The notes under the pieces were generated by a model. That model was not told where the DNA came from. It saw only the letters and a list, made by a program, of their open reading frames with translations, and ran no database searches. From positions 62,001 through 126,000 of the forward strand of contig JANXMY010000150.1 in assembly GCA_025354405.1 (NCBI GenBank): a stretch of DNA of 64,000 nucleotides. Reading direction: 5' to 3'. The first letter of the stretch is position 1; each line of letters starts with the position of its first letter. A program made the position numbers and the translations under genes. Below, piece by piece: positions 34,621 to 43,724 of the stretch. Source of the DNA: Armatimonadota bacterium (GTDB lineage Bacteria > Armatimonadota > Armatimonadia > Armatimonadales > Capsulimonadaceae).

Positions 34621-35187
34621 GTGCCTGGCGATTTCGATAAATTATTCGATGACGATTGGCGGCCCCAAGATGCCGATCCGGATGGCCTTGCTTCCCTGCG
34701 CAATTTCAGCGCGGAAGGCAGCAGCAGCCCGGACGATCTCGCCTCAGAGCCAGAAAACCGCAAACCTCATTCCCTTCACGAAAAAGAAGTGAAGGTGATG
34801 GGAGTCTATGCCCACCAGGATCAGGGGACTATCGCCAACCACTTCGTCCTGCTTCGTGATAATCGTGGCCGTCGCGTCCCGATCTTCGTAGGCCAGTTTG
34901 AAGCCTTCGCCATTTCGGTCGCCCTAGAGGGTGATGCTCCGGACCGGCCCTTTACTCACGACCTGATTCGCCAGATAATCGAGCGGCTGGACACGACTAT
35001 CGAAAGGGTCGTGATTGACGATCTCTGGAATGAGACGTTTTACGCCAAAATCGGCCTGGTTCGTGCGACCGGCGAAACTTTGGAGATAGATGCCCGGCCC
35101 TCCGATGCCATCGCACTCGCGCTGCGTGTCCATGCCCCGATTTACATGGCAGAGAACGTACTGGAAGCGACGATTCGGACAGAGTAA
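34621..35187 (+). CDS. bifunctional nuclease family protein (DUF151)
   Basis: The 188-residue protein has an acidic, probably disordered N-terminus (residues 1-55) and then a full DUF151 domain: VYAHQDQGTIANHFVLLRDNRGRRVPIFVGQFEAFAI, RPFTHDLIRQIIERL, and EIDARPSDAIALALRVHAPIYMAE. Plant members have nuclease activity; the bacterial role is uncertain. The start is GTG at 34621 after GAGGAAAAG. It follows rho by 53 nt and ends before a strong terminator. Confidence 0.9.
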   Translation: MPGDFDKLFDDDWRPQDADPDGLASLRNFSAEGSSSPDDLASEPENRKPHSLHEKEVKVMGVYAHQDQGTIANHFVLLRDNRGRRVPIFVGQFEAFAISVALEGDAPDRPFTHDLIRQIIERLDTTIERVVIDDLWNETFYAKIGLVRATGETLEIDARPSDAIALALRVHAPIYMAENVLEATIRTE

Positions 35188-35215
35188 ACTTCGAAGTGGA
35201 GAGATAAAGTATGAG

Positions 35216-35246
35216 CGAGTGGTTTTTTAAAAAAACCACTCGTTTT
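35216..35246 (+). terminator. intrinsic terminator after rho-DUF151
   Basis: The hairpin CGAGTGGTTTTTT/AAAAAAACCACTCG is followed by TTTT. Confidence 0.85.
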
Positions 35247-35342
35247 GCTTTGCCTGCCAGGTGTAACCCCTCGCTAATATGGGAATAGTTTTGCAGAACA
35301 TGATGCTCTCAGGGCATCGAGACCCAGCGAAGGAAATCAAAA

Positions 35343-35966
35343 ATGGCCCACAATAACCACGAAAATGGCAGCGGAAATTTAGGCGAATCCTACCAGACAC
35401 CTGCCCAGGTCGTCCCCAATCCTATCGGTTATGACATGAAAACGGCGCAAAGTATCGTCGATGACTTCAATACCCATGTCGCTTCCTCCATCGTGCTCTA
35501 TCATCAGATCAAAAAGCATCACTGGCTTGTGCGCGGTCCGCAGTGGAAGCAGATACACCTGATACTGGACGAGTATGCCGATGAGATCCTCGAGCAAGCG
35601 GACTTTTTTGCCGAGCGGATTACCTACTTCAGCGGTATCCCCATTGCCGGTCTGAATACGTTCGAAGAGGTCTCGTTTATCAAATCTGAAGCCTCTGATC
35701 TGTTTGATCTTAAAAAAATGCTCGCTAACGATATTCACGCCACCAAGGAAACTTTAGGCAAGCTTCGCGCAACCCATGAGCTGACCGACAAAGCGGGCGA
35801 CTTCTTCGATACTTCCCAGATTGAGAACTTTATCGGTCTGCGCGAAAAGTTCTGCCATGAGCTGCACTTCCTGCTGGAACCCGACGAGCTGGCTTCCGAC
35901 ACCGTAGACCCGCACCGCGAAGTCCTGCTGGCAGACAAAGCGATCGCGAAGATCGTCGCGCTCTAG
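35343..35966 (+). CDS. dps: Dps-family ferritin-like protein
   Basis: The 207-residue four-helix protein has the Dps inter-subunit ferroxidase motif: KKHHWLVRGPQWKQIHLILDEY followed by EILEQADFFAERI, supplying His, Asp and Glu ligands. Helices 3 and 4 continue to HELHFLLEPDEL. Dps proteins oxidise and store iron and shield DNA during stress. The N-terminus of about 30 residues is Asn/His/Gly-rich and could bind DNA or metal. AAGGAAAT precedes the ATG. It appears monocistronic, with terminators on both sides. Confidence 0.92.
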   Translation: MAHNNHENGSGNLGESYQTPAQVVPNPIGYDMKTAQSIVDDFNTHVASSIVLYHQIKKHHWLVRGPQWKQIHLILDEYADEILEQADFFAERITYFSGIPIAGLNTFEEVSFIKSEASDLFDLKKMLANDIHATKETLGKLRATHELTDKAGDFFDTSQIENFIGLREKFCHELHFLLEPDELASDTVDPHREVLLADKAIAKIVAL

Positions 35967-35993
35967 TGCGTTTCTGGAAAAAGAGTTTCCCTG

Positions 35994-36022
35994 CCCCGTG
36001 CTGACAAGCATGGGGCTTTTTT
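35994..36022 (+). terminator. intrinsic terminator after dps
   Basis: The stem CCCCGTGCT/AGCATGGGG with a GACA loop is followed by six T residues. It overlaps the upstream ATG of the next ORF-track entry, which argues against that start. Confidence 0.9.
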
Positions 36023-36042
36023 CGTCGGGTACAATCGGCAGT

Positions 36043-37500
36043 ATGGTTAATCGCGTTTTCTTCTGGACTGGTGTCGTTTTAGGCGCAGTTTCCGGGTTCA
36101 CTTTGTCGAATCGGCGGAGAGTTGAGACGATTTCAGATCCGCTTCTCGGCTTGATCGGTGAAGCGGTGCTGGTGTGTGATGCGGCAGGGACTACGACCTA
36201 CCTGAACGCTGCTGCGACGGAATGGTTTGGCGTAAGTGGGACGGCTGCATCTCAGCTTCGCTACCCGAGTGGTCAGCCTGTTCCGCCGGGACAGGTCCCT
36301 CTGATTCGTACCCTGCGGACTGGCAAGCCTAGTACGGGAACTGGATATTTATGCACCGGCCCGCATGGATCCACACGCACTCTGGAAATCAAAACTCGCT
36401 TGCAGGAGACCGGTGGAGCCGTGGCGATCTTTCGCGACGTCACAGACGAAAGTGATACGCGAGATCAGGCAGCCGAAGGAGAGCGGCGCGAGGAGATCCT
36501 GCGTCGTCTCTGCCGCCGCCTTTCCTCCGCGCTGAGCCCCAGCGATCTGGCCCGCAGCATCGCGGAGAGTGCGGCGGCCTTGCTTGTGGACGTGCCCGGG
36601 GCGCAGGTTCGTCTCTACGGTTATGACCCTGCATTGAAGCAGATGACGCGGCTGGCCTCTTCGCCCGAGAGTCGCGCAAAAGTTGTACGGTCGCAGAACG
36701 CGCCGCAGGCTGCAGTTTTTCCTCTCGATGTCACTCAGCCTCTCCTGTGGAGGCTCTATGTCGAACGGGAGACCTTTACCGGGTCCGCGGTCGAAGGACT
36801 GGGCGAGGAGCCGGCAGAGGCGCATCTGGCATTGCCGCTGATCGCGGGAGGCGACGCGATCGGACACCTGTCCCTTTCCGGAGCAAGTGCTGACCTGCTC
36901 TTTGCAGCCACCCTCCGCGAATCGCTGAGCCTTCTGGCCTCCGTAGGGTCGCTGGCGCTGGCAGGGCCATCGCAGGCGGCGCAGACGGAGCTGCTGGCGG
37001 CTCAGGTGACGGCTCTTCGGGAGATCGTCCGCGCGGTCGCGAACCGGCTGGAAGCGGAGGGTCTGAGCGATCTTGTGAGTCTGCATACCCGGCGTGTGCT
37101 CGGGGCGGATGTCTGCACGATCGCCGTTGGCGCGGCGGAAAACTTACGCCTTCTCGGCCGGGACTACCAAGATGCCCTGCTTTTTCCGGAGCGTCATGCG
37201 CCGGAGAGTCCGCTTTTGACCCAAGGGGAGGGAGAAAAAGCGCACCGTACCGGCAAAACCGTTCAAGTGGCCGGACGAAAAAATCCGAGCCTGGAAGAGG
37301 GTTTGTGGCGCGTTTTCGCGGGGCAGTCAGGGCGGCACTCAGTGCTGTCTGTGCCCCTGCCGACGGGGCTCGGGGTTGTGACGGTGCTTCGGGCGGGGGA
37401 CGCGGCGTTCAGCGATGACCAGGTGCGTTTTATGGAGACACTAGCGGCCCTGACGGCGGCGGCGCTGCCCTCGGCCATGGTCTCAGGAGAGACCAAATAG
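36043..37500 (+). CDS. PAS-GAF-GAF sensory protein without output domain
   Basis: This protein of about 485 residues has one N-terminal hydrophobic helix (VFFWTGVVLGAVSGFTL). A PAS domain follows (LGLIGEAVLVCDAAGTTTYLNAAATEWFG, about residues 33-135), then a coiled linker (ERREEILRRLCRRLSSAL) and two GAF-like regions (about 165-310 and 325-480). No kinase, cyclase, phosphatase or DNA-binding domain is present. It may act as a ligand-sensing partner of another regulator. I take the ATG at 36043 because the earlier start lies in the terminator hairpin. Confidence 0.75.
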   Translation: MVNRVFFWTGVVLGAVSGFTLSNRRRVETISDPLLGLIGEAVLVCDAAGTTTYLNAAATEWFGVSGTAASQLRYPSGQPVPPGQVPLIRTLRTGKPSTGTGYLCTGPHGSTRTLEIKTRLQETGGAVAIFRDVTDESDTRDQAAEGERREEILRRLCRRLSSALSPSDLARSIAESAAALLVDVPGAQVRLYGYDPALKQMTRLASSPESRAKVVRSQNAPQAAVFPLDVTQPLLWRLYVERETFTGSAVEGLGEEPAEAHLALPLIAGGDAIGHLSLSGASADLLFAATLRESLSLLASVGSLALAGPSQAAQTELLAAQVTALREIVRAVANRLEAEGLSDLVSLHTRRVLGADVCTIAVGAAENLRLLGRDYQDALLFPERHAPESPLLTQGEGEKAHRTGKTVQVAGRKNPSLEEGLWRVFAGQSGRHSVLSVPLPTGLGVVTVLRAGDAAFSDDQVRFMETLAALTAAALPSAMVSGETK

Positions 37501-37502
37501 CC

Positions 37503-38171
37503 CTATTCTTGTGGTTTGCGTGCGGAGACGGCATAGAGCGGGTCGGTGCGGCCGGGGTGAGGGCTGAGATCGTGGGTTTTGATCTGCTCCCACCCGCCGC
37601 TCTCCTCAAAACAAAGCTGTACCAGAGCAGCATGCTGGGAATCATCGGTGGAGAGCCAGAGGCGCGTGGCTTTGGTCGGGAAGCAGCGGTTGGAAAACGC
37701 GACCAGAAAGCTGCCCCCAGGGCGCAGGACGCGTCTCACTTCGGCAAAGACATCCGCAGGCCGCAGCAGGTACTGGACACTGACTGTGCAGAGCACAGTG
37801 TCGAACGTACCCTCAGGGTAGGGAAGTACGGGATTTTCGTTCAAGCTCTGGACGACATGTTCGGTGAGCTGGGTATTTGCCGCCATTTCGGCGCCGCTCA
37901 GGCCCAGCCCAGCAACGCGATGGCACGCGGCCCGAATGTCCGGCGGAATGTGGGAGAGATAGGCCGACATCAAGTCCAGCACATCGGCATCAATCGGGAT
38001 ATACGGACGAAAAAACTCGCCGAGAGACGAGATTGCCGGATCGTCGATATGGGCAACCAGGCGCGGCACCCGGTAAAAGTCGCCGTCGGGAGACTCATCC
38101 TGCCTCGAAAAATATTCGCCGGGAATATCTCCCAGGGAAAATACCTCCGACGTTTGACTCTTTGATTCCAA
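37503..38171 (-). CDS. class I SAM-dependent methyltransferase
   Basis: The 222-residue protein has a Rossmann-type methyltransferase core. The acidic motif I strand is degenerate (ADVLDLMSAYLSHIP), motif II is FDTVLCTVSVQYLLRPADVFAEV, and a VLRPGGSFLVAFSNRCFP segment follows. The pattern resembles the Methyltransf_11 group; the substrate is unknown. The start is probably the TTG at 38171, 16 nt after the lipoprotein gene, suggesting one operon. It converges with the PAS-GAF gene with only 2 nt between stops. Confidence 0.8.
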   Translation of the reverse strand: MESKSQTSEVFSLGDIPGEYFSRQDESPDGDFYRVPRLVAHIDDPAISSLGEFFRPYIPIDADVLDLMSAYLSHIPPDIRAACHRVAGLGLSGAEMAANTQLTEHVVQSLNENPVLPYPEGTFDTVLCTVSVQYLLRPADVFAEVRRVLRPGGSFLVAFSNRCFPTKATRLWLSTDDSQHAALVQLCFEESGGWEQIKTHDLSPHPGRTDPLYAVSARKPQE

Positions 38172-38187
38172 CTTTCGCCACTCGTTT

Positions 38188-39186
38188 CTACTGTGCTGGT
38201 GTTACCATCACATCCGCGATGTCCTGTTTCGTCCCATCGGGGAAGATAAGATGCAGTGTCGGATGCGGGAGAACATTTCCATTTCCATCGGTGAGAACGA
38301 CGGAAGAATCAAAAACTTTGGTGCCGGACGTCATATGAATTGTCACACCCGCATCTGTTCCGCTGAATGTCCCCGTGTAGTGCTCGGTGCCGCCAGTATC
38401 GAAAGCGATAGACGCTCCAAAATTACTACCCGTACTATCGACGGTGAGATTGCTAAGATGAACCTTCGTATTATTACCCAGATCGATCAGGAACGTACCA
38501 CTGTAGTTATCTTTGCCGGTGGCATCTGTAGCAACTGCAACTGTATACTGCGTCGAGGCTTTGTCGAGTGTCAGGGCGAGTGTCCCCGTTACTGACATAT
38601 CGGTTGCGTTTGTACGGACGACTGTGGCGTCTCCGATGCCGGGGAAGTAGCCGCTTGCAAGATTGATGTGGACTGAGGTCGTGTTCGGGTAAACAGAGAA
38701 TGTCGAGGGAAGTGTCGCCACGGCATTACCCGAGGGTATGGCTCCGGCCGCATCGCTGAAGAAATTATACTGAAAAATTGTGCTGCTGGTGCGGGATGTT
38801 GTGTAATAGAGATTAATTCCTGGGTTGAAATTAATCGCTGATGCCGTTGGTGCTGACACTGCCTTTGAGGTCAGCAGGCGAAGGCTGGGGACACTGAAAT
38901 GACGCAGGGGCTGAATTGCTGGAACAGCAGCAGATGCGATATCCTGGCTCGGCAAGTCTAATGATAAAAAGAGGCCACCGATCAGTGCGAACAGGCCATG
39001 CGTCGTTGCCACGGCTGCGGATTTCAACTGCGGGTTGCTGCCGGCTCCCGGAGCCGGACTCATCGCTATGTCCCCGCCTCCTCCACTTCCTCCACAGCCG
39101 GCAAGGAATAGAAAAGCAATGGGAAAAGCAACGGCAACCAAAGTACGAGAAATTCTTCTCGCAGAAAGGGACGAAGTGCGGGGCAT
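38188..39186 (-). CDS. predicted lipoprotein of unknown function
   Basis: This 332-residue protein has a lipoprotein signal (VAVAFPIAFLFLAGC, lipobox LAGC), then a Gly/Ser linker and a mature region dominated by short beta strands and Thr/Ser/Asn-rich turns. The C-terminal half has repeated strand pairs (GTLALTLDKASTQYTVAVATD, GTFLIDLGNNTKVHLSNL, GTFSGTDAGVTIHM), which suggests a beta-sandwich or solenoid. It is probably anchored in the outer membrane. The promoter region carries Pho-box-like repeats. No enzymatic motif is recognised. Confidence 0.75.
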   Translation of the reverse strand: MPRTSSLSARRISRTLVAVAFPIAFLFLAGCGGSGGGGDIAMSPAPGAGSNPQLKSAAVATTHGLFALIGGLFLSLDLPSQDIASAAVPAIQPLRHFSVPSLRLLTSKAVSAPTASAINFNPGINLYYTTSRTSSTIFQYNFFSDAAGAIPSGNAVATLPSTFSVYPNTTSVHINLASGYFPGIGDATVVRTNATDMSVTGTLALTLDKASTQYTVAVATDATGKDNYSGTFLIDLGNNTKVHLSNLTVDSTGSNFGASIAFDTGGTEHYTGTFSGTDAGVTIHMTSGTKVFDSSVVLTDGNGNVLPHPTLHLIFPDGTKQDIADVMVTPAQ

Positions 39187-39244
39187 GATGTGGTGATCCT
39201 TTGAGTTTGCAGGCTATGAAGCCAAAACGGCTTCGTGCAAACTC

Positions 39245-39277
39245 ACAATATCACCACTGCGTTAAAGCATCGTTAAA
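39245..39277 (-). promoter_or_regulatory. Pho-box-like promoter of lipoprotein gene
   Basis: Read on the minus strand, TTTAAC occurs twice at an 11-bp period (39277-39272 and 39266-39261), then 10 bp, then TATTGT as a -10. This is the same geometry as at 46612-46666. Confidence 0.55.
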
Positions 39278-39317
39278 TATCGCGCGGCGGGATCGGTATT
39301 ACTGCGCTGTCGCTATC

Positions 39318-39941
39318 TTAATCGCATCGGTCAGTGCTGAGACATTCAATCACAGAGGCAGCTAGCCGTTGGTGTCCGAGATCGTTGAGGTGAGCATCGT
39401 CGGCGGAGAGCTGTGCAAAGTTGTGACTGTTGATCCCGGCGTTAGCCCCAGCATCGACGATCTTCAGGTTATATCGAGTGGCGAGGCGGCGCACCGAATC
39501 ATTATAGTTTTCAAGTATGAGGCCGAGTGCGTTCGGCGTTTCAGCATCGCCCCGGTACACGAGTGTCATGAGAATAATCTGCGCATTCGGCAGGTTTTCG
39601 ATTAAGCCCCGCAGTGCCGTGTCGTAGTCCCAGTAGAATGTCCCCTGCTGGAACTGTTCTGGGTCCCCCAGCGGTTTGCCCGAAGCAAAATCGTTGGCTC
39701 CATAGAGAATTATGACCCAGGCGGGATCCGCGTGAAGAATATCGGGAACTCGTCCGATGCCACTTTCTTCATCAATCACCATGCCTTTATCGTCGCGCCC
39801 GGTCATGGAAGTCCCGCCGACGCCCAGATTGGTCTCGTCCCAACCCATAGTTCGGCAAACCAGAGTGCTGAACCGCTTCTCCGGACTGGAGGCACCGCTT
39901 CCTTCGACCGTTGAAGCACCAAAAAATACGCATTTTGTCAT
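39318..39941 (-). CDS. SGNH/GDSL-family hydrolase
   Basis: The 207-residue protein shows the SGNH blocks: block I FFGASTVEGSGAS with the nucleophile Ser, block II NLGVGGTSM with Gly, block III IILYGANDF with Asn, and block V DDAHLNDLGHQRLA with Asp and His. No signal peptide is present, so a cytoplasmic esterase or lipase-type activity is likely. The substrate is unknown. The ORF track starts 14 codons upstream; the ATG at 39941 leads directly into block I and is preferred. Confidence 0.9.
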   Translation of the reverse strand: MTKCVFFGASTVEGSGASSPEKRFSTLVCRTMGWDETNLGVGGTSMTGRDDKGMVIDEESGIGRVPDILHADPAWVIILYGANDFASGKPLGDPEQFQQGTFYWDYDTALRGLIENLPNAQIILMTLVYRGDAETPNALGLILENYNDSVRRLATRYNLKIVDAGANAGINSHNFAQLSADDAHLNDLGHQRLAASVIECLSTDRCD

Positions 39942-40040
39942 GTGTGTGTATCCCCGGAATATGTCGGCTTTAATCCGTGGCATATGCCTGCGGCATGCTC
40001 TTTCTATTTTCGCCGTGCCGGGGGCAGGCTAGTCCCGATC

Positions 40041-40463
40041 CTAGGGAGAAGTATCTCTCATCAAAACAACCGTTTCCTGCGCAGCGGGGTAGGTTAAAAT
40101 CACTTTCTCCCCCGTGAGAATATAGTGATAGACGGTCTCCATTGGGCCGCCAAGCAGTACTTTTTTCTGCTGTCCGGCAATTTCAATCATGCGATTTGTC
40201 GTGTTCTGTGTCAGGATGCCGCCGCGGAGTGACCATGATCCTTCCGCGATCAGACGGCCCTGGGGAAGTGTCAGGACGATTGTATCCGCCCCGCCACGGC
40301 GAAGCTGCCAGTCGATTGGCAGCGAAACGGTGCCGGTATGCGACGTCCCGTGCCACTGCCCGACTAACTTTTCCGTATCCGTCGGGTGATGGCAGCCGCA
40401 GAAGAGAGCAGGGGCCAGAAGAACGGCGAGCGAAGACCAGCATGTGCGGCGAGAGATTTTCAA
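40041..40463 (-). CDS. small predicted lipoprotein
   Basis: The 140-residue protein has a lipoprotein signal ending in the lipobox FCGC, then a beta-rich domain (KLVGQWHGTS at the start, GSWSLRGGILTQNTTNRMIEI in the middle). The KLVGQWHG opening and strand spacing resemble small lipocalin-like lipoproteins of the DUF5004/META style, but I cannot assign a family. It is divergent from the DUF697 gene. Confidence 0.7.
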   Translation of the reverse strand: MKISRRTCWSSLAVLLAPALFCGCHHPTDTEKLVGQWHGTSHTGTVSLPIDWQLRRGGADTIVLTLPQGRLIAEGSWSLRGGILTQNTTNRMIEIAGQQKKVLLGGPMETVYHYILTGEKVILTYPAAQETVVLMRDTSP

Positions 40464-40559
40464 AAGCCTTGCTCCCTAATCCTGAGACTTTTCGCCGCGC
40501 CGGTGGGCTTCTCCTGCATCAAACTTTTTGGGTATAACCTGCATATTAAGGAGGTCGCT

Positions 40560-41498
40560 ATGCCCAAGTTTCCTTTTATCTCACCAAGTCTCGCGCCGAT
40601 CCCCGGTCAAGTCGGAACCGCCTGGCGGTTTTGGAGCCATTTTCAGTCATTAAATGTGACCGCTATCGCAGAGGAAGCGGAGCGGCCATTTCACCTGGCT
40701 CTCATTGGGACAAGTGACCAGACTGCTTTGCTGGCGGCACGGCTTGCGCTGGAGTCACCGACGCCGCGCGATCTGGGCGAAAACGGTCCTGCGAATATTC
40801 TCCCATACATCGGTACTTACGGTGAAGCTGTTCAGGCTCCGCAGGACAGCCTTGTTCTCGACGCCGACCCGCTGACCGCTGATGAATCACATCTGGCGCA
40901 GACACTGGCCAAGATGGTGCTGGCTCGGCCCGAGCTGCGGCTCTCCCTGGCTCGTCACATCCCCGCGTTCCGGCCGGCGGTCTCGGCGCAGCTGATCGGC
41001 GAGGCCTCCAAAAACAATGCCCGGATCGCGCTGATCTCTGCGTTGCCGGGAATCCTGCCGATTACTGCCTTTCTGTCTCCGGCGACCGCGCTCGGCGACA
41101 TGATTATCCTCACCCGTAACCAGATTATCCTGCTGCTGAAGATCGCGGCGGTCTATGGCAAAGAGGTCGATCTCCGCGCTCGGACGCGTGAGCTGCTGCC
41201 GGTGGTCGGCAGTGCCTTTGGGTGGCGTGCAGCCGCCCGTGAGCTTGTTGGTCTGGTCCCCGGGGGAATTGGTCTGGTCGTCAAAGGCTCGATTGCCTAT
41301 GCCGGAACTTACACGGTGGGGAAAGCCGCTATGATCTATTACAGCACCGGGCAGACACTCTCGGCCTCGCGGCTGCGCCAGCTCTATCTTGACTCATTGA
41401 AAGAGGCAACGGTGCGTATTCAGCCGCTTTTACAGCGCCTTCGGCCTTCGGCTAAGTCTGAATCTGGGCTTGACAAACCCTCTTCCACCGAGGTATAA
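40560..41498 (+). CDS. DUF697/YcjF-like membrane-associated protein
   Basis: The 312-residue protein has an N-terminal region that recalls a decayed nucleotide-binding domain without a P-loop (FHLALIGTSDQTALLAARLAL). The C-terminal half, from about residue 160, is hydrophobic and resembles DUF697 (ALISALPGILPITAFLSPATALGDMIILTRNQ, GLVPGGIGLVVKGSIAYAGTYTVGKAA). DUF697 usually follows a GTPase domain; here GTP binding seems absent. The start is fixed by AAGGAGG 6 nt before the ATG at 40560; the longer ORF-track start overlaps the divergent lipoprotein gene. Confidence 0.75.
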   Translation: MPKFPFISPSLAPIPGQVGTAWRFWSHFQSLNVTAIAEEAERPFHLALIGTSDQTALLAARLALESPTPRDLGENGPANILPYIGTYGEAVQAPQDSLVLDADPLTADESHLAQTLAKMVLARPELRLSLARHIPAFRPAVSAQLIGEASKNNARIALISALPGILPITAFLSPATALGDMIILTRNQIILLLKIAAVYGKEVDLRARTRELLPVVGSAFGWRAAARELVGLVPGGIGLVVKGSIAYAGTYTVGKAAMIYYSTGQTLSASRLRQLYLDSLKEATVRIQPLLQRLRPSAKSESGLDKPSSTEV

Positions 41499-41499
41499 T
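41470..41499 (+). promoter_or_regulatory. promoter of greA, overlapping the upstream stop codon
   Basis: TTGACA and TATAAT are separated by 18 bp. The -10 overlaps the TAA stop of the DUF697 gene. Confidence 0.88.
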
Positions 41500-41607
41500 G
41501 CCGCGCAAACTTTTGCAACAAATGGGCCTGAAAGTAACGTATTCATACACGATGCGCTGTCTGTTTGGGTGCTGCAAATAATCCCTGGTGCGAGGAGACC
41601 GAGCGAT

Positions 41608-42081
41608 TTGGGTGATATTGAAGAGATCGTGCTGACACCGGTCGGCTACAAAGAATTGGTCGATGAGTTGGAGTCACTTCGAACGGTCGAGCGGCGTGAT
41701 GTCGCCGAGCGTATCCGTGATGCCATCACCTATGGCGAGCTGACTGAGAACTCGGAATACGAAGATGCCAAGAACGCTCAGGCGTTTTTGGAAGGCCGTA
41801 TTGAGGACTTGAAGCACATTATGCAGCTTGCGCGCCCGATGGAAATGGATGAGATACCGATTGATTTTGTGGGCCTTGGATCCATCGTCACCGTGCGTGA
41901 CGACATCGAAGACTGGGAATTTACACTGGTTACGCCGGTGGAAGCGGACCCCAGCCGCGAAAAGATCAGCGATGAGTCGCCTGTCGGTGAGGCTCTCGTC
42001 GGTAAAAAAGTCGGCGAGGCCGTGACAGTCACGACTCCTGCCGGAAAGACTCGCTATGAAGTTGTCGCAATCCGCAAATAA
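41608..42081 (+). CDS. greA: transcription elongation factor GreA (TTG start)
   Basis: GreA stimulates RNA cleavage by backtracked RNA polymerase. The coiled coil with the conserved acidic tip is visible (ERIRDAITYGELTENSEYEDAKNAQAFLEGRI), as is the FKBP-like C-terminal domain ending in YEVVAIRK. The ORF track begins 46 codons upstream in non-homologous sequence. A TTG at 41608 with GAGGAG 10 nt before it gives 157 residues, the normal GreA length. The leader of about 100 nt has no other feature. Confidence 0.93.
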   Translation: MGDIEEIVLTPVGYKELVDELESLRTVERRDVAERIRDAITYGELTENSEYEDAKNAQAFLEGRIEDLKHIMQLARPMEMDEIPIDFVGLGSIVTVRDDIEDWEFTLVTPVEADPSREKISDESPVGEALVGKKVGEAVTVTTPAGKTRYEVVAIRK

Positions 42082-42129
42082 CTAAACGCAAAATAACTAA
42101 ACGCAAAATAATTGACTGCCTCCCCATTG

Positions 42130-42160
42130 CCTCGGCATTTGACGTGCCGGGGTATTTATT
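42130..42160 (+). terminator. probable terminator between greA and lysS
   Basis: The stem CCTCGGCA/TGCCGGGG is followed by TATTTATT, a weak U-tract. Just upstream, AAATAACTAAACGCA is repeated twice in tandem directly after the greA stop. Confidence 0.5.
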
Positions 42161-42173
42161 AAGGACAATCCGC

Positions 42174-43712
42174 TTGCCTGAAGACTATTCGACTTTGACG
42201 GACCTGGCTGCCGAGGGCAGTGGACTCGATCCGGTCCGTCGGCAAAAGCTTGCCGACCTGCGCGAGGCCGGCCGGGACCCATTCGCCCACGAGCGCTTCG
42301 AGGTCACACACCATGCGGCGAAGATCGTTGCCGAGTTTGAGGCTCTCGATGGTCAAACAGTTTCTGCCGCCGGGCGAATCACTTCTGTTCGCGTCCAGGG
42401 GAAAGTGGCGTTTCTCGACATCACGGACACCACTGGGCGAATTCAGCTTTATGCTCGTCGTGATGAAGTCGGCGATGATTTGTTTGATGACATCAAACAT
42501 CACACTGACCTTGGAGACATTCTCGGAGTCTCAGGCTTCGTGTTTCGGACCCAGCGCGGCGAAATCTCGATCCATGTCCGGGAATGGACTCTGCTGGCCA
42601 AGTCCCTGCGCCCTTTACCGTTCGGCAAAGAATATGAAACCGACAGCGGTGAGGAGAAGCATGCGGGGGGGCTGAAAGATCCCGAGATGCGCTATCGTCA
42701 GCGTTCGGTCGATCTGCTGGTGAACCGCGACTCACGCGAGCGTCTGCTGGGCCGCATGAAAATCGTGCGGGCGATGCGTGATTACCTGGACACACATGAT
42801 TATCTGGAAGTTGAGACACCGGTCCTGCAGGCCATGGCCGGTGGGGCGGCGGCCCGTCCGTTTCTGACCCACCACAATGCGCTGGACACGGAGCTGCATC
42901 TGCGGATTTCGCTGGAGTTGTATCTCAAGCGTCTGATCATCGGCGGCCTGGACCGGGTCTATGAAATCGGGCGAGTCTTTCGCAATGAAGGCATGTCCAC
43001 CCGGCATAATCCTGAATTTACGCTGATGGAAGTGTACGCAGCTTACGCGAATCTTGATGATATGATGGCCTTGGTTGAGGGTATGTTTCGGCACATCTGC
43101 CGCGCTTTACATGGCCAGGAAAACTTCTCGTTTCAGGGGCAGGAGATCGATCTGGCTCCGAGCTTTACGCGTCTGCCCATTCTGGAAGGGATTCGTTTGA
43201 ACGCCGGAGTTGCGCCGGAGGAGCTGACGACGCTTGAGTTGGCTCATGCCGTCCTGACGCGTCTAGGTCTGCCGACAGAGAACGAACCGACAGTGGGGGG
43301 CATCATCGAAAAGCTGCATGAAAAGTTCACCCAGCCGACATTGATTCAGCCGACATTCATCACGGAGTTCCCGGCGGAAACATCGCCGCTGGCAAAAAAG
43401 ATGCCCGGCAATCCAGCCCTGACTCGACGGTTCGAAATCTATATGGCGGGGGCAGAGCTTGGCAATGCTTTCAGCGAGATCAATGACCCGATCGATCAGC
43501 GTGAGCGGTTTGCAGCGCAGTCCGATCTGCGGGCTGGCGGCGATGCGGAAGCCCATCCGATGGATGAAGATTTCCTGCGGGCGATGGAGTATGGAATGCC
43601 GCCCACCGGTGGATTTGGGGGTGGGGTAGATCGACTGGCAATTATCCTGACCGATGCGCCTTCCATCCGTGATGTGATTCTGTTCCCGCTGCTGCGCCCG
43701 GAGCGCGGATAG
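42174..43712 (+). CDS. lysS: lysyl-tRNA synthetase, class II
   Basis: This protein of about 512 residues begins with an OB-fold anticodon-binding domain (SAAGRITSVRVQGKVAFLDI). The class II catalytic core follows: motif 1 around VETPVLQAMAGGAAARPF, motif 2 YEIGRVFRNEGMSTRHNPEFT, and motif 3 TGGFGGGVDRLAIILTD. It charges tRNA-Lys, of which one isoacceptor gene is at 13.2 kb. The likely start is the TTG at 42174 with AAGGA upstream; the GTG at 42144 in the ORF track lies within the terminator region. Confidence 0.94.
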   Translation: MPEDYSTLTDLAAEGSGLDPVRRQKLADLREAGRDPFAHERFEVTHHAAKIVAEFEALDGQTVSAAGRITSVRVQGKVAFLDITDTTGRIQLYARRDEVGDDLFDDIKHHTDLGDILGVSGFVFRTQRGEISIHVREWTLLAKSLRPLPFGKEYETDSGEEKHAGGLKDPEMRYRQRSVDLLVNRDSRERLLGRMKIVRAMRDYLDTHDYLEVETPVLQAMAGGAAARPFLTHHNALDTELHLRISLELYLKRLIIGGLDRVYEIGRVFRNEGMSTRHNPEFTLMEVYAAYANLDDMMALVEGMFRHICRALHGQENFSFQGQEIDLAPSFTRLPILEGIRLNAGVAPEELTTLELAHAVLTRLGLPTENEPTVGGIIEKLHEKFTQPTLIQPTFITEFPAETSPLAKKMPGNPALTRRFEIYMAGAELGNAFSEINDPIDQRERFAAQSDLRAGGDAEAHPMDEDFLRAMEYGMPPTGGFGGGVDRLAIILTDAPSIRDVILFPLLRPERG

Positions 43713-43724
43713 GCCAATCGACCA

